This document shows, piece after piece, positions 51,299 through 62,400 of a DNA stretch of 64,000 bases. Positions within the stretch are counted from its first letter, which is position 1; each line of letters starts with the position of its first letter. The notes beneath the pieces were generated by a model, which was not told the DNA's origin, did not search any database, and worked only from the letters and a program-made list of their open reading frames with translations. A program made the position numbers and the translations under genes. The stretch lies in assembly GCA_004565275.1 (NCBI GenBank), contig SDOX01000021.1, positions 978,230 to 1,042,229 of the forward strand, given 5' to 3'. Source of the DNA: Nannochloropsis salina CCMP1776 (taxonomy: Eukaryota; Sar; Eustigmatophyceae; Eustigmatales; Monodopsidaceae).

Positions 51299-52007
51299 GC
51301 TGCAGCGTTGTATAAGAGCTATTTGTCGAAATTGGGTGGGGAGGTTGGAGATGTAGATTGTCAATTTGTGATATTAGACCGCGATATGGTCGCGCAATAG
51401 TCAAATTTGGCTTCAAAGCAATGTAAATTTGACCATTTGTCGAGTCCGGACGGCAAACAAGCCTTTTACGAGCGAGTAGGTGTGGTTCTTTCCCGTAGCT
51501 CTCTCAGTTGCGAGAGCGGTAGCTCTTTACCTCGTTATTTCCACCGCGTGACCACAACATTACAGTATTGTTTCCCATGTGTGATATATGAGGCAACCTG
51601 CTCACTTACGTGTATCGTAGATATCATAATCCTGGCGCCTTGGTCTCGATTTTCATTACTTCCTCGGCTTCATGTGCCCAAACCCAACCTCCTCAGGGAG
51701 CTCGGGAAGTGATGTGTGATACCACGTTGCCACATCATTAAGCTTGACTGTCCACTTTCCACCACATTCAAAAAGCTGTCAAGGACACGATTGCAGCAGC
51801 TATCGCAATTCAGCAACGATTGGTGGCTCCAGCCTTCTCCTTTCCTGCCAATTTCGGAGCGTGGCAGTCGCTACCATCTTGCTCGGCACCCTTTTTCGCA
51901 CGAGTGCCTGGTCGCCATTCCTCCCCCGATCAAAAGGCGTGGGTTGCACCAGCACGTGGACAACTACTTTTATCCGAAGTCGTACTAGTCCTCGCGTGAT
52001 CACTCCC
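51299..52007. other. Spacer upstream of the photolyase gene, with an open in-frame leader
   Basis: About 710 bp between two plus-strand genes. The last 260 bp are open in the photolyase frame without an ATG. They read VATILLGTLFRTSAWSPFLP, which resembles a signal plus a heterokont-type junction, so an upstream exon supplying the start is possible. Confidence 0.4.
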
Positions 52008-53896
52008 ATGAGCGCGGCGAAAAAACGAAGCGGCGCTGTCGACGAGGGGACCCCCGGCCCTACCAAGAAGCCCAAAGCCGGCGACTCGGCCCCGATAAAG
52101 TTGCCCGACTGGTTCACGCCGGGTCGGCTTCGTACACTCACCACAAGCTGCACAAAACCGCAAGCGGATGGCAAGTGCGTTGTGTACTGGATGGTGCGTG
52201 ACCAACGTGTGGAAGATAACTGGGCCATGCTCCTGGCCAGGCATTTGGCCACCCAACAAAACGTGCCCGTGGTGGTGTGCTTCAACCTGACTCCACCCGT
52301 CCCTAACGACCCCTTGGCTACCTTGCGAGCGTACGGGTGGATGTTACGGGGCCTGCAAGAAGTGGAGGCGGCGCTGAAGCGGAAGCACATACCACTCTAT
52401 TTGCTCCAGGAGGGCCCGCCCGAAGACATGGTCCCGGCCCTTGTCTGCGAGCTGCAAGCGAGCGCAGTCATCACCGATTTCTCGCCCCTTCGCGGGCCCC
52501 TGGCAGACGCCCAAGCCGTGGCAGCCGCCTTGGACGCGGCGGGCCGGCCTCTCTTCCAAGTAGACGCGCATAACATTGTCCCCGTCTGGCAAGCCTCTCC
52601 CAAGCTCGAGGTTGGGGCCCGGACCATCCGCAAGAAGATCCACGACCTCTTGCCCAAATACTTCACACCTTTCCCCGCCGAGGGCCTGGCGCCGAACGAC
52701 GCCGCGGCGGTGAGAGCCCTCCCAGGTCGCTCCGCCCCGCCTGAAGGGTTTGGGTATGAGAAGGTCCTAGGGCGCCTCTACCTGGACCGCGGGGTCAAGG
52801 AGATCGATTGGCTCCAGCCAGGCGCTCGAGCGGGCTGGGAGAACCTGGACACCTTTTTGGAGAAGGGCTTGAAGATCTTCGCCGAGAAGCGGAACGACCC
52901 CACGGAGCCGGCCATTTCGAACATGTCGCCATACTTCAACTTCGGGCAGGTCTCCGTGCAGGCGGTGATGCTGAAGGTCAAAGCAGTCAAGCGCTACCAC
53001 GACTCCATCGCCGCCTTCATCGAGGAAGGAGTCGTCAGGCGAGAGCTCTCAGACAATTTCTGCTTCTACCAGCCCGAATATGACTCGCTGGCGGCGGCAG
53101 CAGGGTGGGCGCAGGAGTCCCTCCGGGTCCACACGAACGATCGGTAAGGGGAGGTAGTCGGTCCACCCGAGCGGTGCAGTGCCGAAGGTCGTTTTCTGTC
53201 CTGCAGGCAATCCACGAGTCTCTCTTGTAACGACGCAAGTCTAGGCGCGCGCTGGTCACTCCCCCTCCCTCTCCCTCTCTGGCCCCCTTCCTCCACCATC
53301 AGGCGGCAGTTCTGCTACACGGCCGAGGCCCTGGAGGCCGGTCTCACGCACGACCAGCTTTGGAACGCCTCGCAGCTCCAATTGGTGCAGGAAGGGAAAC
53401 TCCACGGATTCCTGCGCATGTACTGGGCGAAGAAGATCTTGGAGTGGACCGCCACCCCTGCCGAGGCCCTGGCCCTCGCTCTGCGCCTCAACGACCGCTT
53501 CTCCCTGGACGGGCGGGACCCGAACGGCTTTGTGGGCGTCGGTTGGTCCGTGATGGGAGTGCACGATATGGGGTGGACGGAGCGGCGGATCACTGGGAAG
53601 ATCAGGTAAGGGACAAGGTGGTAAGGAGGATGCGGGCTGTGACGCCTCCATTGGGACACGCTGATTCACCCGATGCCTTTCCCCGCGCCCATAGGTACAT
53701 GAACTACGCTGGCTGCCTTCGAAAATTCGATGTGGCAAAGTTTTGTGCCCGCTACCCTGCTGCCATCGAAGCGGCCCAAAAAGTCCAGTCCACGATCCAA
53801 CCCAACGGGGAGGGTCCAGTTCCTATGAAAGCAGCGGCGGGGAAGGAAGGAGGCGCGCAAAAGGGGGGGGGGGGGAAGCGGGAAAGGGCAAGTTGA
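52008..53896 (+). CDS. Class II CPD photolyase
   Basis: Three exons: 52008-53143, 53303-53605 and 53695-53896 (546 aa from the ATG at 52008; phases agree). The antenna half has [48 protein letters not shown] and [10 protein letters not shown]. The FAD half has [93 protein letters not shown] and [14 protein letters not shown]. These segments are diagnostic of class II enzymes, which use blue light to split cyclobutane pyrimidine dimers. A basic segment (KKRSG, KKPK) at the start could act in nuclear import. A longer organelle-targeted form is possible (see the upstream spacer). The C-terminal 45 residues are low complexity. Confidence 0.94.
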
Positions 53897-54159
53897 AGCA
53901 GTGAGGGCGTTCGGTGGTCGGGGTCCTGTACAGAGACGAAAGAGGGACGGTGTGGCGGGACGTTTTATAAGAGAATGGTGATGGTTTGGGCCCGATATCA
54001 AGGTGGGGAGTGCGCAACGGGGGTCGGAATGGACGCAGCGGTCGTGGAAATGACAAAGACCATGCTCCCGGGCTCTTGAGGTGGCTGTGTGCGTTTGCTT
54101 CCATATTTGTACGATACTTTGCGCACGATCGTTACATCGTCCCTCGCCGTCCTGCGCCC

Positions 54160-56313
54160 CTACACCCGACCCGCATAATGTGGCATGGTCACTCTCGTGA
54201 ACCCTCCTTCCCCCCCTCCCACCACCTTCCTCCCCAAGACCCGCGCGCCCCCCCCCGGCGCGCGGCCTCCCACGCCACCCTCTGTGTCCTCGTACGGCGT
54301 CTTGTTCCGCAATTTTTTCCCCTTCTTCCCCCACCGTTTCGTTGGTCGCACCCGCACTTTGCCCGACCGGCTCCCCTCTCCCACGGTCAATTCCTCCTCC
54401 TCCTCCTCCTCCGCTTCCTCCTCCCCTTCCTCCCCCATACCCTCCACCTCCCCTTGTTGCCCTCCCCGCGAACCATCACCCCCTCCTTTCCCCCCCGCCG
54501 TCCCCCCTCCCTCCTCCTTGTCCCTCCCCTCCCCTAGAGCCAGCCTCCTCAACCCCTCGCTCAGAGCTGGCCCCTTTCCCCCGCCCCGCCCCCTCGTCGC
54601 CGCCTCGAAGACCCGGCCTTCCTCCGCCGTCAGCCCCGGAGGCGGGTGGCTATACACCAACCTGCCCTCCACATAGTCGCGCAAGACCATCCGGGCCGCC
54701 CGGTTCACGTCCGCCACGCCCGAGCCTTGCGTCCAGTACCCGCGGGCCCCGCACAGGTCCCCCAAGAAGGTCCGCGCCGTCTCGCAGCCACTCGAGCTGC
54801 CCCCGCTCTCTTTCGCCGACGCCCACGCAGGCGTCTCCTCCCCGTCCTTTGCTCGCTCCTTGAGGCCGTAGGCGCGGCGGAGAAGGGGGCCAGGCAGGCG
54901 GCGGCAGAGCAATTCGACGGGAGCCATGTGCTCGCGGAGCTGGTTGATGGGAAGGACGCCCGCACAGACCATGTCCGCCGTGGTGGCCACGAAGGAGGGG
55001 AAGACCAGGCCCGGGCAGTCGCAGAGCATAGTCTCGGGGTCAAGGGGGAGGGTCTGGAAGTGCTTCGTCTTTCCTGGCGTGCTCGAGACGGCCACGCGGA
55101 CCCGGTCGTGCTCCAAGGGCGTCACCCCCATCAGCACGTTGATCACCGAGCTCTTCCCCACGTTGGGGAAACCCACCATGCCCACGGTGGCCTTCCCCGC
55201 CGCGTGCCCGGCCTCCAGGGCGGCCGCCGCAAAGGCTCCGCCCACGCGGGCCGCCAGCCCCTTCAGGCGGGCAATCAGCTCCGTCCTCGTCAGGATGGGT
55301 GGGAAAATCGTCGTCCTGCTCTCCGGCTCCTCCTCCTTTTCCCCCCGCGAGCACGACACCTTGACAGGAGCAGACGGTCCCCCTGCTTCTCCTTCCTCCC
55401 CTCCTCCTCTCTCCTTCCTTCTTCTGATCCTCTCTTCCCCTTCCTCCTCCTCCTCCTCCTCCTCTTCTTCTTCCTCTTCCCCTTCCTCCTCCTCCTCCTC
55501 CTCCTCCTCCTCCCCATCCCGCCCTTCCAGTTCCTTTAACCTTTCTTCTCTCGCCTGAAGCGTCAACAATTCTTGCGCTCTTCGCGCCGAAAAGAACGCA
55601 TGGTTCCATCCGCGCTTCTGAAAGTAAGTGGCCCATTCCCCCCGCTGGGCCGGCGTCAGATAGTCTGCCTTGTTCACCAACACCAAGCGCTCCCTGGCCG
55701 GATGCATTTCCGCCGCGTAGGCATGCAGGTCTTCCGAGTAGTAGAATAAAGGATCGCGGGCATCGACAATCTGCACAATCACGTGGCTCCGCTCCAAGAC
55801 CCGCCAAAGCTGCCGCCAGACCTCTAAATTCTTCTCGAACGGGGTCACTCTGGCCCTCTCTCCCGATGTCTCCTCCAGCTGGGCGATCTCCCGCCGCCAT
55901 TCCAAGAACGAGGCCTTTTCTGCTCGATCCAAGGCAGCTGCGGACATGCCCGTGTGCCATTTAGGTCGACGCGGGACTTTAAGCTGGCGGAAAGCGAAGG
56001 TAGTCATGCCTTTGTCCGCGCCTGGCGTGACCTGCCCGCGCGGCAAAATGCTGGTCAATCCACCCGTTTTTGCGTCAAGCACAAGCAGATCCCGCTCTTT
56101 AATGGCAGAGAAATCCCGCTGCGCCATCATTGCTGTATCCAAGAAATCGTCCAAGGAATTCATCTCCAAAACGGATGACAATTGCTTGCATCCATCTAGT
56201 CGCTGCTGCTCATGCGCCCCGACTGCTGCTGGACCTTGCTGCTGATGTTTTCGCATCAAAGCCCGCCCCACCACGCCACCTCCGTTGGTTTTTTTACCTG
56301 CTTTCGGAGGCAT
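54160..56313 (-). CDS. LSG1: LSG1-type circularly permuted GTPase, 60S ribosome export/maturation
   Basis: Single exon, 717 aa. The G motifs come in permuted order: G4 first (ERLVLVNKADYLTP, in the context HVIVQIVDARDPLFYYSEDL), then G1 (VGMVGFPNVGKSSVINVLMG), switch/G2 (VSSTPGKTKHFQTL) and G3 (MLCDCPGLVFPSF). The N-terminus has GRALMRKH and the LSG1-typical LEMNSLDDFLDTAMMAQRDF. LSG1 acts in the cytosol on late pre-60S particles, releasing the export adapter NMD3. Between G4 and G1 lies a poly-Glu insert (GAG/GAA repeats, about 55440-55512). The C-terminus is long, basic and acidic, and low complexity. The family is usually 600-660 aa, so the extra length is in these repeats. Confidence 0.93.
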   Translation of the reverse strand: MPPKAGKKTNGGGVVGRALMRKHQQQGPAAVGAHEQQRLDGCKQLSSVLEMNSLDDFLDTAMMAQRDFSAIKERDLLVLDAKTGGLTSILPRGQVTPGADKGMTTFAFRQLKVPRRPKWHTGMSAAALDRAEKASFLEWRREIAQLEETSGERARVTPFEKNLEVWRQLWRVLERSHVIVQIVDARDPLFYYSEDLHAYAAEMHPARERLVLVNKADYLTPAQRGEWATYFQKRGWNHAFFSARRAQELLTLQAREERLKELEGRDGEEEEEEEEEEGEEEEEEEEEEEEEGEERIRRRKERGGGEEGEAGGPSAPVKVSCSRGEKEEEPESRTTIFPPILTRTELIARLKGLAARVGGAFAAAALEAGHAAGKATVGMVGFPNVGKSSVINVLMGVTPLEHDRVRVAVSSTPGKTKHFQTLPLDPETMLCDCPGLVFPSFVATTADMVCAGVLPINQLREHMAPVELLCRRLPGPLLRRAYGLKERAKDGEETPAWASAKESGGSSSGCETARTFLGDLCGARGYWTQGSGVADVNRAARMVLRDYVEGRLVYSHPPPGLTAEEGRVFEAATRGRGGGKGPALSEGLRRLALGEGRDKEEGGGTAGGKGGGDGSRGGQQGEVEGMGEEGEEEAEEEEEEELTVGEGSRSGKVRVRPTKRWGKKGKKLRNKTPYEDTEGGVGGRAPGGGARVLGRKVVGGGEGGFTRVTMPHYAGRV

Positions 56314-56769
56314 GGTGGCCTGTTTCTGGGTTATTTACGTGCAATTAAAATGGGGGGGGCGTACGCCCACATATTAGATACTATACTGATAGAGACATTT
56401 TATTTGCCGATCGCGCACCGGCGGGAACAAATGGTGCCCTCCCGTGGCAAAAGGTTTCTATTGCATGTCCAAAAATACATTGAAAGGGCTTTTGGGGTCG
56501 GGGGGGCTTCAATAGAGACTCCATCCGGGGCCCCGTGGCCACTGACCTCCTGTGTCCCTTCCGCTCGCCGTTGTTCGCCCTTCTCGGGGTTTCAAACTTA
56601 GCCTTTCACCTGTGACATAGGCGCTTATCGGGGGCCTGAGAAGGACTGAAACATCCAGATTCCTCACGCATGTCTCGCACACGAACGACAACAGGCGATC
56701 GACTTGAGCGCGCTACGGTCGCATATCATGATTTCCTAGACCACCAGCATCACATCAATCTTTTTAAAT
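56314..56769. promoter_or_regulatory. Divergent spacer between LSG1 and P4-ATPase genes
   Basis: About 455 bp that should carry both promoters. No gene, and no element I would name. Confidence 0.35.
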
Positions 56770-59700
56770 ATGAGCCAAGGCGACGGGGGCGTGGCGGGGC
56801 CGGTGACACCATCTTTCAAACCACCATCACAGCCCTCGATAATGTCATCGCCCCATTCCAATGAGCTGGCCATGGTACGCGGGTCTCCGAGGCAACAATG
56901 GTGCCTGCCGTCTCCCGTCGTGGCGCTTGTGCGATGGTTTAAGCCGCGCTCCCCCGATGAATACCGTCCTTGTCCATCTACTACCTCCTCCGAGACCGCA
57001 GACGAAGCACGGATCGCCCCAACACGACATTTTCACGTTTTGACAGCAGACTATCCAGAACATATGCGTGAGACAAAGAGTGGGAAGCCGAAGCGAGTGA
57101 AGTACCCGGACAACAGCGTAAGCACGGCCAAGTACAACCTGTTCACTTTCATACCGCGAGCCCTCTTCGAGCAATTTCGACGCCTGGCAAACATTTATTT
57201 TCTTGTGGTGACAGTGTTGATGCTGATCGGCACTTACTCCGATCTCTACGAGTCGCCCCTGACCCCGTACACGACCTTGATTCCTCTCTGCGTGGTCCTG
57301 ACGATCACCATGGGGAAGGAGGCCTTCGAGGACCTGAAACGCCACACGGCCGACCAAAAGACGAACAACCGCATCGCACGCGTCGTGCGCCTTGAGCACC
57401 CCGGGTGCCGGGGCGTAGGAGGCGATGAGAATGGAGAGATCGAGGAGGTGCGCTGGAGGGACATCGGCGTGGGGCGCGTGGTCCAAGTCCGGGACAGGGA
57501 GGAGATCCCAGCCGACATGGTCCTCCTGACCTCGTCGGACGCAGGCGGCAACTGCTACGTGGAGACGAGCAACATCGACGGGGAGACGAATCTGAAGATC
57601 AAGGAAGCGGCCAGGACGGCGGAGGATGGGGGCGGACCGGCCATCCGGACGGCCGGGGAGCTCCAGGCGTGGGGGGCTGCCATGGTGTGCGAGGCTCCTA
57701 ACGCGCGCATCCACACCTACACAGGAACGCTGACGCTGCCAAGCAAAGGCCCCGGGGGAAGAAGGCGTGTCGCCGTGAGTCAAGCCAATCTCTTACTGCG
57801 GGGTTCTCGACTCCGCAACACCCAGTGGGCCCTCGGCCTGGCTGTTTACACCGGCGCCCAGACCAAGATTGTCATGAACTCGCGCACCGCGCCCAGCAAA
57901 CTCTCCGCAATCGAAGTCACGACCAATCGACTCCTTTATTTGATTCTGGGCTTGCAAGTGCTGCTCGTCACTGTCACGCTGGCGGCGTACCTGGTGTGGA
58001 CCGACGGCCGTCAGAGCCAGTTGCACTATTTATGCATGAACTACCTGGACGCACCCAGCTCTTTCTTACGGATGAATTGCCAGCCCTCCGACACAGACGC
58101 GTCGGATCTGGGTATGTGGGTTACCTTCCTGCTTCTTTACAACAATTTTGGTGCGTGGTCCTGATAGACAGGAGATGGATTGGGAGGGTTAGTCGTCACA
58201 TGTCTTCTGTGTGATGGCGGCCCTGCGCACGGTATATACCCGGTCACACGGCTTGTGTGCATGACACTGATTCGCATGTCCCCCATGTCATTGTTTAGTG
58301 ACTTTTGGCACGATCTCTCACCTTCTTTGGGGCCTTTATCCTCCTCACAGTGCCCATTTCGTTGTACGTCACCGTGGAGATGGTCAACTATATCCAAGCG
58401 TTTTACATCGATCAAGACCTCAGCATGTACGACTCCTCCTCGGATACACCGGCCCTTGCGCGCACTAGCAACATGAATGGGGACCTGGGCTCGGTGCGCT
58501 ACGTCTTCAGCGACAAGACGGGGACGCTCACGCGGAATATCATGGAGTTCCGCAGGTGCTCTGTGGGAGGGGAAATCTTCGGCAATATGGAAAATACGTC
58601 TAAAAAAATAGAAGAGCAGTGTTCGGGGAATCAGAATGGGCAGTCTATTCGAGCAGAAGAGGAGAGAGCAAGTGAAGGGAGTTGCAAGAGCGGAAGCAAG
58701 AGTCCTTCTTCGAAAGCCACGTCGCACGCAAATCTGCATACAGAGGTGTCAAATCGTCAAGTGGGTCGCGGGCAGCCCTTGAAGGAACTGGCTGACCAGG
58801 CCATTCAAAAAACCAAGGATTCTACCGGAAATGCCGCACAATACTTTGCGGAGTGTCTGGCCGTGTGTCACACCGTGGTTGTAGATGCGGCTTCCCCGCC
58901 GCCATCTCATGGGGACCGTCAGGACATGCAAGCTGCGGAGGCGGGAGTACCGAACAAGAAAGGCACTGGAGGGAGGTACCAAGCGGAATCTCCGGACGAG
59001 GAGGCGTTGGTCGAAGCGGCGGCAGTCGAGCTGGGTTGGAGATTCGATGGAAGGTCTTCCACGGAAGCCCTGGTTGAGGCCCCTCTCGGCCGACGTCTCA
59101 CTTATCAGGTGCTCGCCACTCTCCCTTTCACGTCCACGCGGAAACGCATGTCCGTGATTGTGCGAAGGCCGGGTGAGGGCAAGGTTGTCCTCTTGATGAA
59201 AGGCGCGGACAGTGTGGTTTTTGAGAGGGCGTCGAATTTCCTGGGGGCTGCGCGAGAGGTTCTGGACGCCCACCTCTCCGAGTTCGCCTCCGAGGGGTTG
59301 CGGACGCTGGTCCTGGCGCGAAGGGAATTGGAGGAAGAAGAATTGAAGGCATGGCTCGTGGAGTACGAAAAAGCGGCTACGGCAGTGGAACGACGAGACG
59401 AGTTGATGGCTCAGGTTGCGGAGGGCGTTGAGCGGGAGCTGACGGTGATAGGGGCCACAGCCATTGAGGACAAGCTACAGGAGGGGGTGCCCGAGACGAT
59501 TGCCCACCTGTTGGAGGCTGGTATCAAAGTTTGGGTGCTGACGGGAGATAAAGTGGAGACAGCTATCAACATTGCGTATTCGTGCAGGCTGTTGCATTCG
59601 GAGATGGTCCTGATCAAGGTGGTCGACCACAAGGGCGAAGGGAGTGAGAAGACCCTGAGGACGGAGGCCGAGAGCACTGCAGCACTGCGGCAGCAGCTTC

Positions 59701-61886
59701 GGAAGCTTGTCGCGCACTTTGAATGTTTAATTGAGGATGATACGTTGGTCGAAGGACTGACTGGTTCTTCTCGGGGAGGACACGGTAATGTGGGAGTGAA
59801 ACCTCTGTGGAGGATGTGGCAAAAGAGACGTGTGGAAAGGAGTAGACGGCGTCAAAGACCATCGTTTTACACGAAACTGTTCAAAAGCGGGGTGGGTGTG
59901 GAAGAAGCAGGGACAGGCGTCCACGATATGCTTCTGGAGCCGTTGGTGGAAGACGGCGAGGAGGACGGAGGGGAAGAGTATCATGTGGGCGGATGGGAGG
60001 AGAACTTTGTGCGCCACTCGGTAACGTCCAGCAACCCCTTGCAAGACGTGCAGACAGACCATCTTGCCCTCATCGTGGATGGTCCCTCCCTAGGCCGGAT
60101 CTTCGGAGACTGGGAGATGGAGAGACTTCTGCTGCGGGTTGCGAGACTCTGCAAGTCCGTTGTCGCCTGTCGAGTGAGCCCTGCGCAGAAACGCATGTTA
60201 ATCCGGCTGGTCAAGAAAGGTGTCAAACATCCCAAACCCATCACATTGGCTATTGGAGATGGTGCAAACGATGTGGCTATGATACAAGAGGCACAAGTTG
60301 GCGTGGGTATCAGTGGAAGGGAGGGACGACAAGGTATTGCTTAGGCCTGAGGGAGGCGGGACTGAGGAAGATGCTCGATTGGCTCTTTCTTTCTTGATTG
60401 CCGATATATGTCTCACCTGTTTACTCTTACTTATATTCCCTTCATCCTGTCACAGCTGTTAATTCTGCTGATTTCGCCATAAGTCAATTTCGATTCATCG
60501 AGCCTCTTCTCCTCAAGCACGGGCGTTGGTCGTACCGTCGGACGTCGAAAGTCATTCTCTATTCTTTCTACAAAAACATTGTTCTAACTTTCGTTCTATT
60601 TGCCTACACCTGGCTGACGGGCTTTTCGGGGCAGTCACTGTTCGAAGACTATGTCTACACGTCTTACAACTTCATGCTGGCCATGCCGCCTATTTGGTGA
60701 GAAACTTGTCATGTGGGGTTAAAACTGGATGCTTATTACCTTTACTCATCTCAAACTTCGCTTCTTGTACATGTCACCATGTAGTTTTGGTCTTTTTGAC
60801 AGAGACATTTCCGTAGAAACCATCAAGGGTGAAGCCAGGAAGGATGCCGGGAGTGGACCAGATAAATCAGATGATAATATCTCAGAAGAACCCAGTCTTA
60901 ATGACGAGAATCTTCACACAACCGTTGGATTTGCGACGAGTCAGAAATCGTTCCCTACCACCTCATCAAGGACTGGCTTTGGTTTTCGCTGGGTCTACAT
61001 GAGCGGTCGAGAAAATTTGGATCTCAATATGGGGCAAATGGCCCTATGGCTTGTACAAGCAATCTTAGATTCCGTGTTGATTTTTGGGTTCTGTTTTGGA
61101 GCTATGAATACTCCGCATCAAGTTTTGTCGGCCTCTGGCGGGGTGGACGATTTGTACATGCTGGGCCTCATCACTTTCACAGGCATGCTGCTTGGAATGC
61201 TCGGCAAGGCTGCTACCAATACTTACACATGGACATGGGTCAACTTCTTCTTCTTTTTTGGGAGTGTCTTGTTGTTTTGTCTGTTTTTGGCTGTATACGG
61301 TGCACTACCGGTCACGGCAGGGGCTTTCTACGGTGTCCCTAGACAGACGGCAAACCATCCCTCATTCTGGCTCATCGGTGTTGTACTCGTGCCCACCATT
61401 TGCGTCATCGTAGACTACATATTTATTTACCTCCGCTTATCCTTCTTCCCGTCTCCTGTCGATATCGCCGTCGAATATGATCGTGGTTATTTCAGGACCT
61501 CGAGGTATAAAAGCCAAAATGGGGAGCACATTAATGCTATATTATCACCGCCTGAGGAAGAAGAGGGAGGAGACGTGACAGGCACGGATAAGGTGTCTTT
61601 CGTGAATTCTGATGTCTCTCACAGTAAATCGCATTTGGAAAAGCGATGGCAAGGAGGTTGGTACCCAGGCAAGCTTTTGGTGAGTCTTCCTCTGCTGCGG
61701 CGTCTGAATGCGCGAGTCTCTCAAAAGGAGAAGGATGAGATGGGATTGAGTCAGGCGGAAGGAGGGCTGATGCCTTCTTCGTATGATTACACGAGCTCCA
61801 GTTTCGATCTGGGGCCGGGGGCAGGAAGTGTTACGTGCCCAAACGGGAAGATAGGTATCTTGATACAATCTCAAAGTCACGGATGA
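56770..61886 (+). CDS. P4-type ATPase, phospholipid flippase
   Basis: Four exons: 56770-58150, 58351-60333, 60456-60696 and 60785-61886 (1568 aa, phases agree). The order is that of P4-ATPases: ALFEQFRRLANIYFLVVTVL (TM1), actuator domain with SNIDGETNLKIKEA, PISLYVTVEM (P4-specific PISL), phosphorylation site Asp515 in FSDKTGTLTRN, nucleotide-binding KGADSVVFERAS, TGDKVETAINIAYSC, hinge GDGANDVAMIQEAQVGVGIS, and C-terminal membrane segments (for example FFFFFGSVLLFCLFLAVYG). P4-ATPases, usually with a CDC50 partner, move phospholipids from the outer to the cytosolic leaflet. A long Ser/Glu-rich insert follows the phosphorylation site, and another lies before the hinge, making the protein longer than the usual 1100-1300 aa. 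The first 75 residues look disordered. Confidence 0.95.
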
Positions 61887-62400
61887 TGCAGCTGAAAGAG
61901 GAGTGCTTGTAGTGGCTGAAAGAGTGTCTCGAGGGCGATCGTGCCCCAAAAAGGACTGGACATAGAAGAATGTATAGTCTGCAATGTTATTGAAAGATAC
62001 AACGTAGGTGCCGTTCGCGCGAAGTTATGAACCACAAAAAAGAGAAACGCGCGTTAAAATTTCAAAACACACTGTGGGAGCGATTTTGTAAAGCAAAGAA
62101 TGTAAACCGACAGATTCTGCACTGCTTATGATTCTTTTAGACTGAACTGCACTTAGCGGTCATCTTGAAGTGCAAACTTTCACTCAGACGCATGACGAGC
62201 TTTTCACATTGATCTGTGCACAGACCCTGGAAATATAGAAACTATATCTACATATATAGTTCACGTATGTAACTTGACGCCGGCAAGCCTTGCAGGCTGT
62301 TTTTCTTCTCTTTCACATTACTTTATTCTGACAAAGACCGTAAACAAATTCACCGTGAAAAAACGTGGCCCTCATCTTTTCGTTTCCTTGCGTATTGAAT
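61887..62400. other. Convergent spacer, AT-rich, no gene seen
   Basis: About 510 bp between the 3' ends of the P4-ATPase and the RING-finger gene. It includes the alternating run CTATATCTACATATATAG near 62244-62261. No gene is supported. Confidence 0.4.

Noticed and set aside
56845-57783. 312-codon minus-strand frame opposite the P4-ATPase
   Set aside because: Antisense to TM1 and the actuator domain; no protein-like features.
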